Positions 39,828-47,525 of a stretch of DNA of 64,000 nt are shown here, in pieces. The position numbers and the translations under genes are program-made. The DNA is from Ignavibacteriota bacterium (GTDB lineage: Bacteria; Bacteroidota; Ignavibacteria; UBA10030). Position 1 is the first letter of the stretch. Every line of letters starts with the position of its first letter. Below the pieces are notes generated by a model that searched no databases, had not been told where the DNA came from, and was given only the letters and a program-made list of their open reading frames with translations. The DNA is taken from NCBI GenBank assembly GCA_003170475.1, contig PMZI01000023.1, positions 152,402 through 216,401 on the forward strand, given 5' to 3'.

Positions 39828-42311
39828 TTAGAAGTTGAACCGATAGATCAGGCTTGCGACGTTGTCGTTCTTGTAATCGGAATTGACGATGTAGTCGTAC
39901 TCAAACGCCAACGCGTGATTGTTGGTGATAGTGTAATCAGCGCCAACCTGGAAAAGTGTCCGCTTGACATCACCTGTCGAATTGCTCACTGTCCCGTTGA
40001 GGCGCAGTTTCTCCTCCAAGAGGCGGTACTGTGCGTTGAGCGAAATGGCCGTAATGTTAAATTCCTGCAAGGGAATCCCCGAGAGCGGTACAGAAGCCAG
40101 GGCAGAACTCTGCGTCATGTTCGTGTTGAACGAAATCGTTGTCTGCAGGGGAATCCGGAAGAAAGTCGTGAGAGATCCAAAATAACTGTTGTTCTTCTGC
40201 TCGCCGCGATTCAGATTGACCGGAAGATTATCCTTTTTGTCGGACAGGTTCGCGCCAAGTGAAAGATTATGGCGCGCGCCCAGCGTGAAATCGTAATTAA
40301 CTTGAAGCGAAATCCTACCGGTCTGATCGTCTGCAGCATAGAGTTGCTGAAGAGTATCTGTCAGGCTCGCGTCGCTTGAACGTGTGAGAATTCCGTAACC
40401 GAGAGTAAGCGATGGCAGGTCGGCCGCCGGGAATACCGTCAGCGAGCCGTTCGCATTGCCGTACTTTGTGGTGGCAACTTTTGTTGCAGCGGTGTTGTCC
40501 TGTCGTTGCTCGTACGAGAGGCTTAATAAAACCCGGTTCTGGAACATTCGAATACGGTCGGAAAGAGCAAGTCCTCGGATATCGGCCTGGAGGAACTCAT
40601 TGCCAAAGGAGAGGTATGCTGCGCCGCGCTGATAGTACTGCGCCCGGATGAAGTTGTTGAAATAGTTCAGCGAAAGGGCGCCGTCGTAAGCGACACCGGG
40701 GAGACCCGTTCCAACGGGATTGAGCGGGAACAGATTTTCGTTGATGGTGATGAATTTTCCACCGAAGTCGGCAATCTTCTTTAAATCATCAGACGTTTTC
40801 TGTCGATCGGCTTGTTGGCTTGGCGTCAGGGTTGGATCACCCTTTCCCGCAAGGAGATCGTAGTCTGCATCGGTAAAGTTGCCCTTGCCGATGTCGCGAT
40901 TTGTCAAGCTCAACGAGGCTTGTCCGTCGATACGGAAACGTTGTTCATCGAACGCAATCAGGATATCTGTGCCCGCAACAAGGTTTTCCTGAGGAGTAAG
41001 GCCGTAGGTGATTGATCCGACCTGGTCTTTCGCATGCATGTAAGTGAAGCCGAGCTGAAAGTTTTCGCCGGAGCCGAAGCTTGGGCGAACCGCAAAAAAG
41101 TCACGAGAAAAAGTCCCCGGGGAGAAAAGCGAATAGGTCGTGCCGGATTTCAGAAGAGTATTGGAGGGCCGGGATTTTGCCGCATTCGTGTCGGGCTTGC
41201 CCTGGGCGTCCCTAAAAGTTGTATCACCCAAGACGATCCCGTCGATGCTGCGCATGGTTTGACCATACGCTACATCGAGATTGAAGAACTTCAGGAGAAG
41301 GCTTCCTGAAACACCCCGTACGCGCTTGCCGCTTACGATGTTGGTCGGAAATTTCGGGAACGCATCTCCCAGCTGAAACTTGAGGACATCGAGGTCGCCG
41401 TACGCCATGAAGCGATCTTGCGGCTGGCGGTCCGATTTTTCCTCGTTGGTGATGAAAATGTTCGACCCAAAACTAAGAGACTTGTACATGCCGGCCGCTT
41501 GTAGTTGCCCCCTGAGAAAAGTGTTCTTGGTGGCACCAACATCTTCATTTCGAAATTCTGCCGAGCCATTTACACCAAACCGAAGCCTGGATTCTTCCGC
41601 CGCGATGGCGGCAGCTGTAGAAAGGCTGAAATTTGACTCGATTGTGTGGTACAAGGCGCCGCTTTTGTCGTAAAGCTCGATGCGAAGGAACTGAACGCCG
41701 AGACTTAACGGACGAGGGAACGTTGCGGGCGAATACAGAATAACATCGTCAGAGAATACCGCCTGTGCTGTAACGTCGACACCGTTGAGGAAAAGTTTCG
41801 TGCCGCCTTTGTTTACGTTGTCGGTAGCGTAGAAGAGCGAAATGGCAACGACAAGATCTTCGTTTGCTACGGTTTCCCCCTGTTCGGGGCTGAGAACGCG
41901 CACCTCGAGGGATCTCGGATCAACGGGTTTCACCGTGGCCTTGAGGGGTGTTGATTCGGCATTCTCGATTGGAAAGGTCTCAGACCGTCCGTTGGAGAGT
42001 AACACCTGTACGTAGTATTCGACGTATGGCGGCAAAACGTATTCGGCCGCCAGCGTTGCGGTCGCAGAGTTGCCCGCCATGAGCATCTCTTGTTGGCGGT
42101 ACTCACTTTCCCCGAACCCGCGGTATCTGAGGAAAACGCGCTCGACATTGCCGCTGGGGGTGAACTCGGCGCTGATCGGCAAGGGTTGGTTTTGACTCAC
42201 GATGGGCGCGTTCACGCGCAGGACGACAGAACTCACTTGAGCTTGAGCCGTAGGGAAAGCCGTAAACATGAAGCAGATAACGGCTGCAAGAAAAACAAGA
42301 GAGCGATTCAT
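39828..42311 (-). CDS. Large outer-membrane beta-barrel protein with N-terminal Ig-like region
   Basis: An 827-residue protein with a signal peptide (ending near AQAQ, residue 25). About 200 residues of beta-sandwich-like repeats follow, then alternating amphipathic strands to a C-terminus ending in Phe (IYRFNF), as is usual for outer-membrane barrels. AGGAG lies 7 bp before the ATG. It lies 23 bp upstream of the CHASE2 cyclase and downstream of the FecR gene, from which a terminator partly separates it. Function unknown; the context suggests an envelope sensor partner or a conduit. Confidence 0.75.
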   Translation of the reverse strand: MNRSLVFLAAVICFMFTAFPTAQAQVSSVVLRVNAPIVSQNQPLPISAEFTPSGNVERVFLRYRGFGESEYRQQEMLMAGNSATATLAAEYVLPPYVEYYVQVLLSNGRSETFPIENAESTPLKATVKPVDPRSLEVRVLSPEQGETVANEDLVVAISLFYATDNVNKGGTKLFLNGVDVTAQAVFSDDVILYSPATFPRPLSLGVQFLRIELYDKSGALYHTIESNFSLSTAAAIAAEESRLRFGVNGSAEFRNEDVGATKNTFLRGQLQAAGMYKSLSFGSNIFITNEEKSDRQPQDRFMAYGDLDVLKFQLGDAFPKFPTNIVSGKRVRGVSGSLLLKFFNLDVAYGQTMRSIDGIVLGDTTFRDAQGKPDTNAAKSRPSNTLLKSGTTYSLFSPGTFSRDFFAVRPSFGSGENFQLGFTYMHAKDQVGSITYGLTPQENLVAGTDILIAFDEQRFRIDGQASLSLTNRDIGKGNFTDADYDLLAGKGDPTLTPSQQADRQKTSDDLKKIADFGGKFITINENLFPLNPVGTGLPGVAYDGALSLNYFNNFIRAQYYQRGAAYLSFGNEFLQADIRGLALSDRIRMFQNRVLLSLSYEQRQDNTAATKVATTKYGNANGSLTVFPAADLPSLTLGYGILTRSSDASLTDTLQQLYAADDQTGRISLQVNYDFTLGARHNLSLGANLSDKKDNLPVNLNRGEQKNNSYFGSLTTFFRIPLQTTISFNTNMTQSSALASVPLSGIPLQEFNITAISLNAQYRLLEEKLRLNGTVSNSTGDVKRTLFQVGADYTITNNHALAFEYDYIVNSDYKNDNVASLIYRFNF

Positions 42312-42371
42312 GAGGGGTCTCCTGTGATAATATTAGATGGTGACAGGGAAAGGCGAATTGACAGATTGATC

Positions 42372-42405
42372 AAAAAGCAGACGGCAGGTCTCTCGACCTG
42401 CCGTC
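42372..42405 (-). terminator. Terminator inside the fecR-barrel-cyclase cluster
   Basis: On the minus strand, a perfect 11-bp stem (42395-42405 with 42380-42390) and a four-base loop are followed by TGCTTTTT. It sits 61 bp before the barrel gene start, so it would limit transcription from the FecR gene into the barrel and cyclase genes. Confidence 0.75.
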
Positions 42406-42461
42406 AAGGTATTAAAAGCGGCTACGAAAAGCAATAAACCGACATCGCGGCCTCATCGGGC

Positions 42462-43541
42462 TCACTCTTCGTATGAGATCTGCAGGAACCGCGTCTCTCC
42501 CGTGGGAGTTGTTATTGGGATCTTCATGTACACTACCCTCGGTTTTATCGGAAGAGTGTACGGAGCGGTTTCGGGGGTTGCGTCGGGGAACGAGTAGGTC
42601 TTTCCGTCCGAGCCCGTCATGGAGAAGTAGTACTCAAACATCTTTGTTGTTCCGGCCTTGATGTCGGTCCCCGGAATTGTGCCGGAGAGATTGAGACCGC
42701 TGATTGTCAACGCCAATGTTTTGAATGATGGCTCACCCTGGTTTCGGTAGCGTATGGTCGCAGCGGTGATATCGACCGGCGGGTTGGTCAGAGAAATTCT
42801 GAGCGCTACACCTTGACCGGACAGGAGCGTTCCCGTCAGGGAAGAGTTCAGTGAAAATGATGTTGAAGTTGATGTGCCAGAGCCCGTACCGCCTGAGCCC
42901 CCATTACCTTGATTGAGATTTGAGTTGGGGTTGTTGTTCTGCAGGGACCCTTTTGACGCCGTGTCTGCTTTGCAGCTTCCCGAGCTGTCGACGATTCCTG
43001 TTTGACCGGCATGAACGATGATCTTACACTGCGACCGAGTGCTTGAGAAATCACAAGACCCCGTGATGAGCGTGATATCAGAGATGGTGGTTCCGGGATC
43101 GAATCCTGTTCCCCCCTCTGTGCCGCGGATTGAAGCCACGGAAATCGGCGACGTGAAGCGGAATTGCTCTGTATCCTGTTTTTTGATGTTGAAGATTGCT
43201 CGCCCACGCTCGATATAAACATCACGGTTCAGGATCTTATTACCCGAAACCTCTCCTTGGATGGTGATGATCGATTTTTCGCGCACCGCAACCTTTGACT
43301 CATCTGCGAACTTGATCATGGCAAGTGATTTTTCCTGCGTTCGGACTTCATAGCCGGCCTTCAACTCGGAAAGAAGCACCGCCTTGCTCCAGCCGGACGT
43401 TGACGACGATCGTCGTTCAACATCCTTGACGACCTTGATAATATAGGCTGCGATCGGCTTCTTGTCCTGGAAATTCCACGCCGGTGCCGCCAGAAGAGCG
43501 GCGACGATGACGATAACCACAAGAGCAAATGAACGATTCAT
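42462..43541 (-). CDS. FecR-domain secreted protein
   Basis: A 359-residue protein with an N-terminal signal or anchor (about residues 5-22). The FecR domain follows (about 30-170: GYEVRTQEKSLAMIKFADESKVAVREKS, then an RGTEGGTGF loop). A Gly/Ser/Asn-rich linker (about 200-235) leads to a beta-sandwich region. The ATG at 43541 is chosen because GGAGG lies 8 bp before it; the ATG at 43556 would overlap that site. FecR proteins usually signal to a sigma factor, but there is none here. Stand-alone FecR proteins next to CHASE2 cyclases are more likely part of an envelope-sensing complex. Confidence 0.78.
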   Translation of the reverse strand: MNRSFALVVIVIVAALLAAPAWNFQDKKPIAAYIIKVVKDVERRSSSTSGWSKAVLLSELKAGYEVRTQEKSLAMIKFADESKVAVREKSIITIQGEVSGNKILNRDVYIERGRAIFNIKKQDTEQFRFTSPISVASIRGTEGGTGFDPGTTISDITLITGSCDFSSTRSQCKIIVHAGQTGIVDSSGSCKADTASKGSLQNNNPNSNLNQGNGGSGGTGSGTSTSTSFSLNSSLTGTLLSGQGVALRISLTNPPVDITAATIRYRNQGEPSFKTLALTISGLNLSGTIPGTDIKAGTTKMFEYYFSMTGSDGKTYSFPDATPETAPYTLPIKPRVVYMKIPITTPTGETRFLQISYEE

Positions 43542-43564
43542 TGGAAATTCCTCCATCCAGGATG

Positions 43565-44746
43565 TTATTGGGTGACGACGGCGTTGATTCGGACGTTACG
43601 GCGCGCGAGATCCGCAAGCCACGCCAGCACCTGTGAAACATCGATCGCCCGAGGTGTCCCATTCTCACCCTCCTGCAGAAAGATCGGGTTGGAGCTTGAG
43701 AAGGCGAGAGAGTACCCGGAATTAATCAAATTGTTGAATGTCGAGCCGATGGGATCCGGAGAACTCATTAACGTCGAACCGAGCTGTGCAAGAACCGGAT
43801 CGTTCGATACCAAAGAGAACGACCACACCGGACTGCGCCGCACGTCGCTGGAACCCGAAACGGATCCAAGAAACAACCATGAATATTTCTTTCCAGCGGT
43901 CCAGCCACGAAGGGCAACGCCCGGATATGTGGCGTTCACCTGATTGCTTCCGCGGGAAGTGACCGGAACATCGAGCATCTTCAGCGGCGAATTGAGGTCG
44001 CGTGTGGCGTCGTCTTGTGACTGTGTAAGCGAGGAATGCTCAAACGCCAGCAATCGCCCCGGGATAGAGTTATCAAAACTGAAAACCACGCTTCCGGTTG
44101 ACGGAACCTGATCACCGTTCAGCGGAGAAGAAAGATTGAGTATTGCTTCGTTCGTCGAAGCTCCCGAGATCTGGATTACAGCCGGCTGGGCGGGATCGTT
44201 CACGTTGAGGACTTTTCCGGTCGAGGCGTCGTTCAGAACCGCGCTGATGGTGTATATGCCGGCAGGGATCGAGAAAACACCGCTCGTCATCTTGTCTTTC
44301 AGAGCATCGATGCAGGGTTGGTTCTGACTCGATGACTGCACGCCAATAGCGGAGGCTCCAGTGAATGCAGCCGAGCCGAGGTCGCGCCCAGCGCCAGATA
44401 CTTGAAACGCCCTTGTGGTTGCCCTTGCAATTTCCGTGTTGCATTGCGTTGTAGAGGAGCCCGATCCAGAAACAACAACGGTCAGGACTACCGATTTTGG
44501 CTGTGTCAACGGCGGTGTCACCGTTATGCGGATCGTCTGACCCCCAACATCAGGCTTGAGTTTTCCATCGAGACCGATGTATTGAGTCAAATCAACACTT
44601 CCCGTCGGGAGACCTATAAACTGAGCTGTATAGGTATTCGTTTGGGCGAAAGAGGAGGGAGCGAGGAACAGCAAGACTCCCAACGCGGCGAGCACCGCGC
44701 AGAAACGTAAGAAACCCGCCCCATCAGCCAAGAGAACTTTTTTCAT
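43565..44746 (-). CDS. Secreted protein of unknown function, first gene of the cyclase cluster
   Basis: A 393-residue protein with a signal peptide (about residues 1-34, ending SFAQ). It is beta-rich, with no domain that I can name; two cysteines (in TTQCNTE and NQPCID) could form a disulfide. It has a strong AAGGAGG ribosome site. A CRP-like palindrome and a -10 are upstream, so it is probably the leading gene of the cluster. The stop lies 23 bp before the FecR start. Confidence 0.65.
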   Translation of the reverse strand: MKKVLLADGAGFLRFCAVLAALGVLLFLAPSSFAQTNTYTAQFIGLPTGSVDLTQYIGLDGKLKPDVGGQTIRITVTPPLTQPKSVVLTVVVSGSGSSTTQCNTEIARATTRAFQVSGAGRDLGSAAFTGASAIGVQSSSQNQPCIDALKDKMTSGVFSIPAGIYTISAVLNDASTGKVLNVNDPAQPAVIQISGASTNEAILNLSSPLNGDQVPSTGSVVFSFDNSIPGRLLAFEHSSLTQSQDDATRDLNSPLKMLDVPVTSRGSNQVNATYPGVALRGWTAGKKYSWLFLGSVSGSSDVRRSPVWSFSLVSNDPVLAQLGSTLMSSPDPIGSTFNNLINSGYSLAFSSSNPIFLQEGENGTPRAIDVSQVLAWLADLARRNVRINAVVTQ

Positions 44747-44781
44747 AGAGATCCCTCCTTGTTAAAAAATGGTTTGCTGAA

Positions 44782-44824
44782 AAGCTAAGGCACAACGTCT
44801 TGAGCAGGAGTGACTAAAGTCACA
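44782..44824 (-). promoter_or_regulatory. Predicted CRP-type class II promoter of the cyclase cluster
   Basis: On the minus strand, AGTGA-N6-TCACA (44809-44824; inner palindrome GTGACT-AA-AGTCAC at 44810-44823) matches TGTGA-N6-TCACA at 9 of 10 positions. A -10 candidate, TAGCTT, is at 44787-44782 with no good -35. The site centre (44816.5) is 29.5 bp before the first base of the -10, the spacing of a class II CRP promoter centred near -41.5. Confidence 0.55.
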
Positions 44825-44834
44825 CGGGGAGAGA

Positions 44835-46148
44835 CTAGAATCGAATAATGTCATTATACAGAACGAAGGCCATAAACACAAGCAGAAGGACGAAACCGAC
44901 CTGCTGAATGGCAATTTTCACCTTCGCCGGTATCTCGCGGCGGAAAATACCCTCGTACACCAGAAACACAGCGTGGCCACCGTCGAGGGCAGGGAAAGGA
45001 AAGAGATTGAGAATTGCGAGGTTCATACTCAACAACGCCATGAAACCAAGAAAGCTCATGATGCCCACTTCCGCCGAACGAGTCGCCATTTTTGCGATCA
45101 TGATGGGACCGGCGACCGACTTGGAAAACGATACATGTCCGACCAAGATTTGATAGATGCTTTTGAGATTCATCCAACTCATATTCCAAGCGTCAGACAC
45201 GCCCTCGGGTAACGCCGCAAGCAGGGAGTAGTGAACTTGTTCAACCGGTCCGGTGTAGACGGGTGAGAAGCCAACGCCAATTTTTCCATCAGGGGTTGGT
45301 GTAATCCGAGAATCCTGAACAACCTCACCCCTTTTCCAGCGAATAGCGACCTCTTTTCCTGAGCTTCGCTTCACAGTCTCTTGTAAGGACTGGAAGGAAA
45401 TGGCCTCTCCGTTGACACTGACGATCATGTCGCCGGGTTTGAGACCAGTTCTCTCGGCTGGCTTTCCAGACTCAATCGTTGTGACATACGCAGCCATTCC
45501 TGTGGGATAGAGGCCAAAACGATCCTCGAGAATTGCAGAAGCAAGGGGCTGCGTCATCGTGATCGTCATCGGCTCACCGCCGCGCTTGATATTCAACAAC
45601 AGGTTTCCGGTAAGCGCCTCTGAGTAGACGGAGTTCTCAACTCCCTCCCAGTGAGTCACCGCCTTGCCATTCACGCTCTCGATAACGTCTCCAGCATGAA
45701 AACCGGCTTTTGCCGCGGGACTCTCGGGGGCAACATACCCCACCTCGGTTACCGGTCGTACGGTTTTGCCCTGGTAGTAGATGATTCCCCAGAAGATGAC
45801 AACCGCGAGAATAATGTTCATGGCGACGCCGGCGCAGATGACAATCATTCTCTGCCAGATTGGTTTCGCGCGGAACTCCCAAGGCTTAGGATCCTCATTG
45901 AGGAACTCGGTATCAAAGCTCTCGTCCACCATCCCAGCGATTTTCACGTAACCGCCGATGGGAATCCATGAGACACAGTAATCTGTGTCACCGATTTTCT
46001 TGCCAAAGGCGCGTGGTGGAAAACCGATGCTGAAACGATCCACGCGCATGCCAAAGAGCTTGGCGGCAAGAAAATGTCCCAGCTCGTGGACGAGGACAAG
46101 AACGCCTATGGTCAGAAGGAAATAGAATGTTGTCGGCAGAAAATCCAT
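44835..46148 (-). CDS. rseP: RseP-type intramembrane zinc metalloprotease
   Basis: A 437-residue site-2-type protease in the inner membrane that cleaves anti-sigma factors and remnant signal peptides. The zinc motif HELGH is near residue 21. Two PDZ-like domains follow (about 125-195 and 205-280, with GDVIESVNGKAV and GDMIVSVNGEAI), and the second zinc motif is in LNLFPFPALDGGH. Helices at about 5-25, 100-122, 380-400 and 410-430 form the membrane part. It lies next to dxr, a very common order. Confidence 0.95.
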   Translation of the reverse strand: MDFLPTTFYFLLTIGVLVLVHELGHFLAAKLFGMRVDRFSIGFPPRAFGKKIGDTDYCVSWIPIGGYVKIAGMVDESFDTEFLNEDPKPWEFRAKPIWQRMIVICAGVAMNIILAVVIFWGIIYYQGKTVRPVTEVGYVAPESPAAKAGFHAGDVIESVNGKAVTHWEGVENSVYSEALTGNLLLNIKRGGEPMTITMTQPLASAILEDRFGLYPTGMAAYVTTIESGKPAERTGLKPGDMIVSVNGEAISFQSLQETVKRSSGKEVAIRWKRGEVVQDSRITPTPDGKIGVGFSPVYTGPVEQVHYSLLAALPEGVSDAWNMSWMNLKSIYQILVGHVSFSKSVAGPIMIAKMATRSAEVGIMSFLGFMALLSMNLAILNLFPFPALDGGHAVFLVYEGIFRREIPAKVKIAIQQVGFVLLLVFMAFVLYNDIIRF

Positions 46149-46216
46149 TGATATCCCGGATGACAGCGAAAATGCGAAGGTTTGGAGGCTAATCCCCCCT
46201 AGTAATACCGAATTTC

Positions 46217-47368
46217 TTATGAAAGAGTTCCCATGGATGCCCGGACTTCGCGATCGACATCTATGATATCCTGTAGATCCGGGCTTGGCCGCGTCTTGTG
46301 CAGTGAAAGAGCACGCTCGATGATCACGGGTATTTTGTCAAACGATATCCGGCGCCGCAAAAAAGCGTTGACGGCCACTTCGTTTGCCGCATTCAAAACG
46401 GCAGGAGCAGTCCCGCCAAGTGAAAGGGCGCTGTGAGCGAGATCAAGGCAGCGAAACTTCACGCGGTCTGGCTCGAAGAATGTCATTGACCGTAAAGCGG
46501 GAAAATCAACCCTCGCCCCGTTCATCGGCCAGCGTTCGGGGTACGAAAGGGCATATTGGATGGGCAACTTCATATCTGGCAGGCCGAGCTGGGCTTTGAT
46601 CGATCCGTCCACGAACTCAACCATGGAATGAATGATAGACTGGGGGTGTATCACAACCTGAATCCTCTCCGCTGGCAGGCCGAACAGCCAATGGGCCTCG
46701 ATGACCTCGAGGCCTTTGTTCATCAGGGTGGCGGAATCGATCGTGATCTTGTTCCCCATCTTCCAGTTGGGATGGGTCAGGGCATTCTCGACAGTCAGCG
46801 TAGGAAAGGACTCGGCCGGGGTGTTGAGAAACGGTCCACCCGAGGCCGTAAGAATAAGCCGTGTTACCAGGGAGCGGTCTTCTCCGGCGAGGCATTGGAG
46901 TATGGCGCTATGTTCGCTGTCCACGGGGAGGAGGTCGACACCGCACTCCCGGGCAAGCGACATGATGAATCCCCCGGCGACAACGAGGGTCTCCTTGTTC
47001 GCGAGGGCGATGCGTTTGTGGTGTTGAATTGCGGTGACAGTGGGCCTCAGTCCGGCAAATCCGACGAGCGAACTGATAACGATATCAACATCATCGCGCG
47101 CCACGACTTGCATCAATCCATCCTCCCCGCTCAACACCTCCACAGAGCCATTCACGCGGTTCCGAAGAGCTTCAGCGCGCCCCCCGTCCAATACAACGAC
47201 ACCGCGCGGATGAAAGAGTCGAATCTGTTGCTCGAGGAGATCGATATTGGTATTTGCCGTCAGGTACGTTGCCCCGAAACGATCAGGAGAATTCCGGATC
47301 ACCTCAAGGCTGTTCTGTCCGATGGATCCGGTGGATCCAAGGATCGCGATGTTCTTGTGTGTTGGCAT
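46217..47368 (-). CDS. dxr: 1-deoxy-D-xylulose 5-phosphate reductoisomerase
   Basis: A 383-residue NADPH enzyme of the MEP isoprenoid pathway that converts DXP to MEP. NADPH site: ILGSTGSIGQNSLEVI. Catalytic and substrate motifs: VDSEHSAILQCL, LTASGGPF and the flexible-loop HPNWKMGNKITIDSATLMNKGLE. Length is normal. It reads divergently from the TPR gene. The predicted promoter (-35 TTGCTT 47409-47404, -10 TAACTT 47386-47381) would leave a leader of only about 6 bases and there is no Shine-Dalgarno, so it may be nearly leaderless. Confidence 0.95.
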   Translation of the reverse strand: MPTHKNIAILGSTGSIGQNSLEVIRNSPDRFGATYLTANTNIDLLEQQIRLFHPRGVVVLDGGRAEALRNRVNGSVEVLSGEDGLMQVVARDDVDIVISSLVGFAGLRPTVTAIQHHKRIALANKETLVVAGGFIMSLARECGVDLLPVDSEHSAILQCLAGEDRSLVTRLILTASGGPFLNTPAESFPTLTVENALTHPNWKMGNKITIDSATLMNKGLEVIEAHWLFGLPAERIQVVIHPQSIIHSMVEFVDGSIKAQLGLPDMKLPIQYALSYPERWPMNGARVDFPALRSMTFFEPDRVKFRCLDLAHSALSLGGTAPAVLNAANEVAVNAFLRRRISFDKIPVIIERALSLHKTRPSPDLQDIIDVDREVRASMGTLS

Positions 47369-47380
47369 GGGATCACAAAA

Positions 47381-47409
47381 AGTTACACAAAATCACGTGG
47401 CAAAGCAAC
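47381..47409 (-). promoter_or_regulatory. Predicted dxr promoter
   Basis: Minus strand TTGCTT (47409-47404), a 17-bp spacer and TAACTT (47386-47381). The transcript would start about 6 bases before the ATG. Confidence 0.5.
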
Positions 47410-47484
47410 CAATCGATGTAGACCCGACATCGTGGAACGTTGCAGTGTGATCTGTGTGTTGGATAATGACATCCGCGCGTTGGT

Positions 47485-47513
47485 TTGATTAAGCAGGGGT
47501 TTTTTGATATGTT
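47485..47513 (+). promoter_or_regulatory. Predicted promoter of the TPR gene
   Basis: TTGATT (47485-47490), a 17-bp spacer and TATGTT (47508-47513). The start would again be only about 5-6 bases before the ATG at 47526. Confidence 0.5.
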
Positions 47514-47525
47514 GTTGAAAATCAT

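Noticed and set aside
42462..43541. FecR as part of an iron-uptake sigma/anti-sigma system
   Set aside because: There is no ECF sigma gene and no TonB-dependent receptor plug domain nearby. The neighbour barrel has no visible TonB box or plug.
47391..47410. A further CACGTG site as parS
   Set aside because: The flanks (AAATCACGTGGCAAA) match the parS arms poorly. It lies within the predicted dxr promoter spacer. Other CACGTG words in the window are inside genes and match even less.
46556..47488. 310-codon plus-strand frame opposite dxr
   Set aside because: dxr is complete and conserved on the minus strand; this is its shadow.
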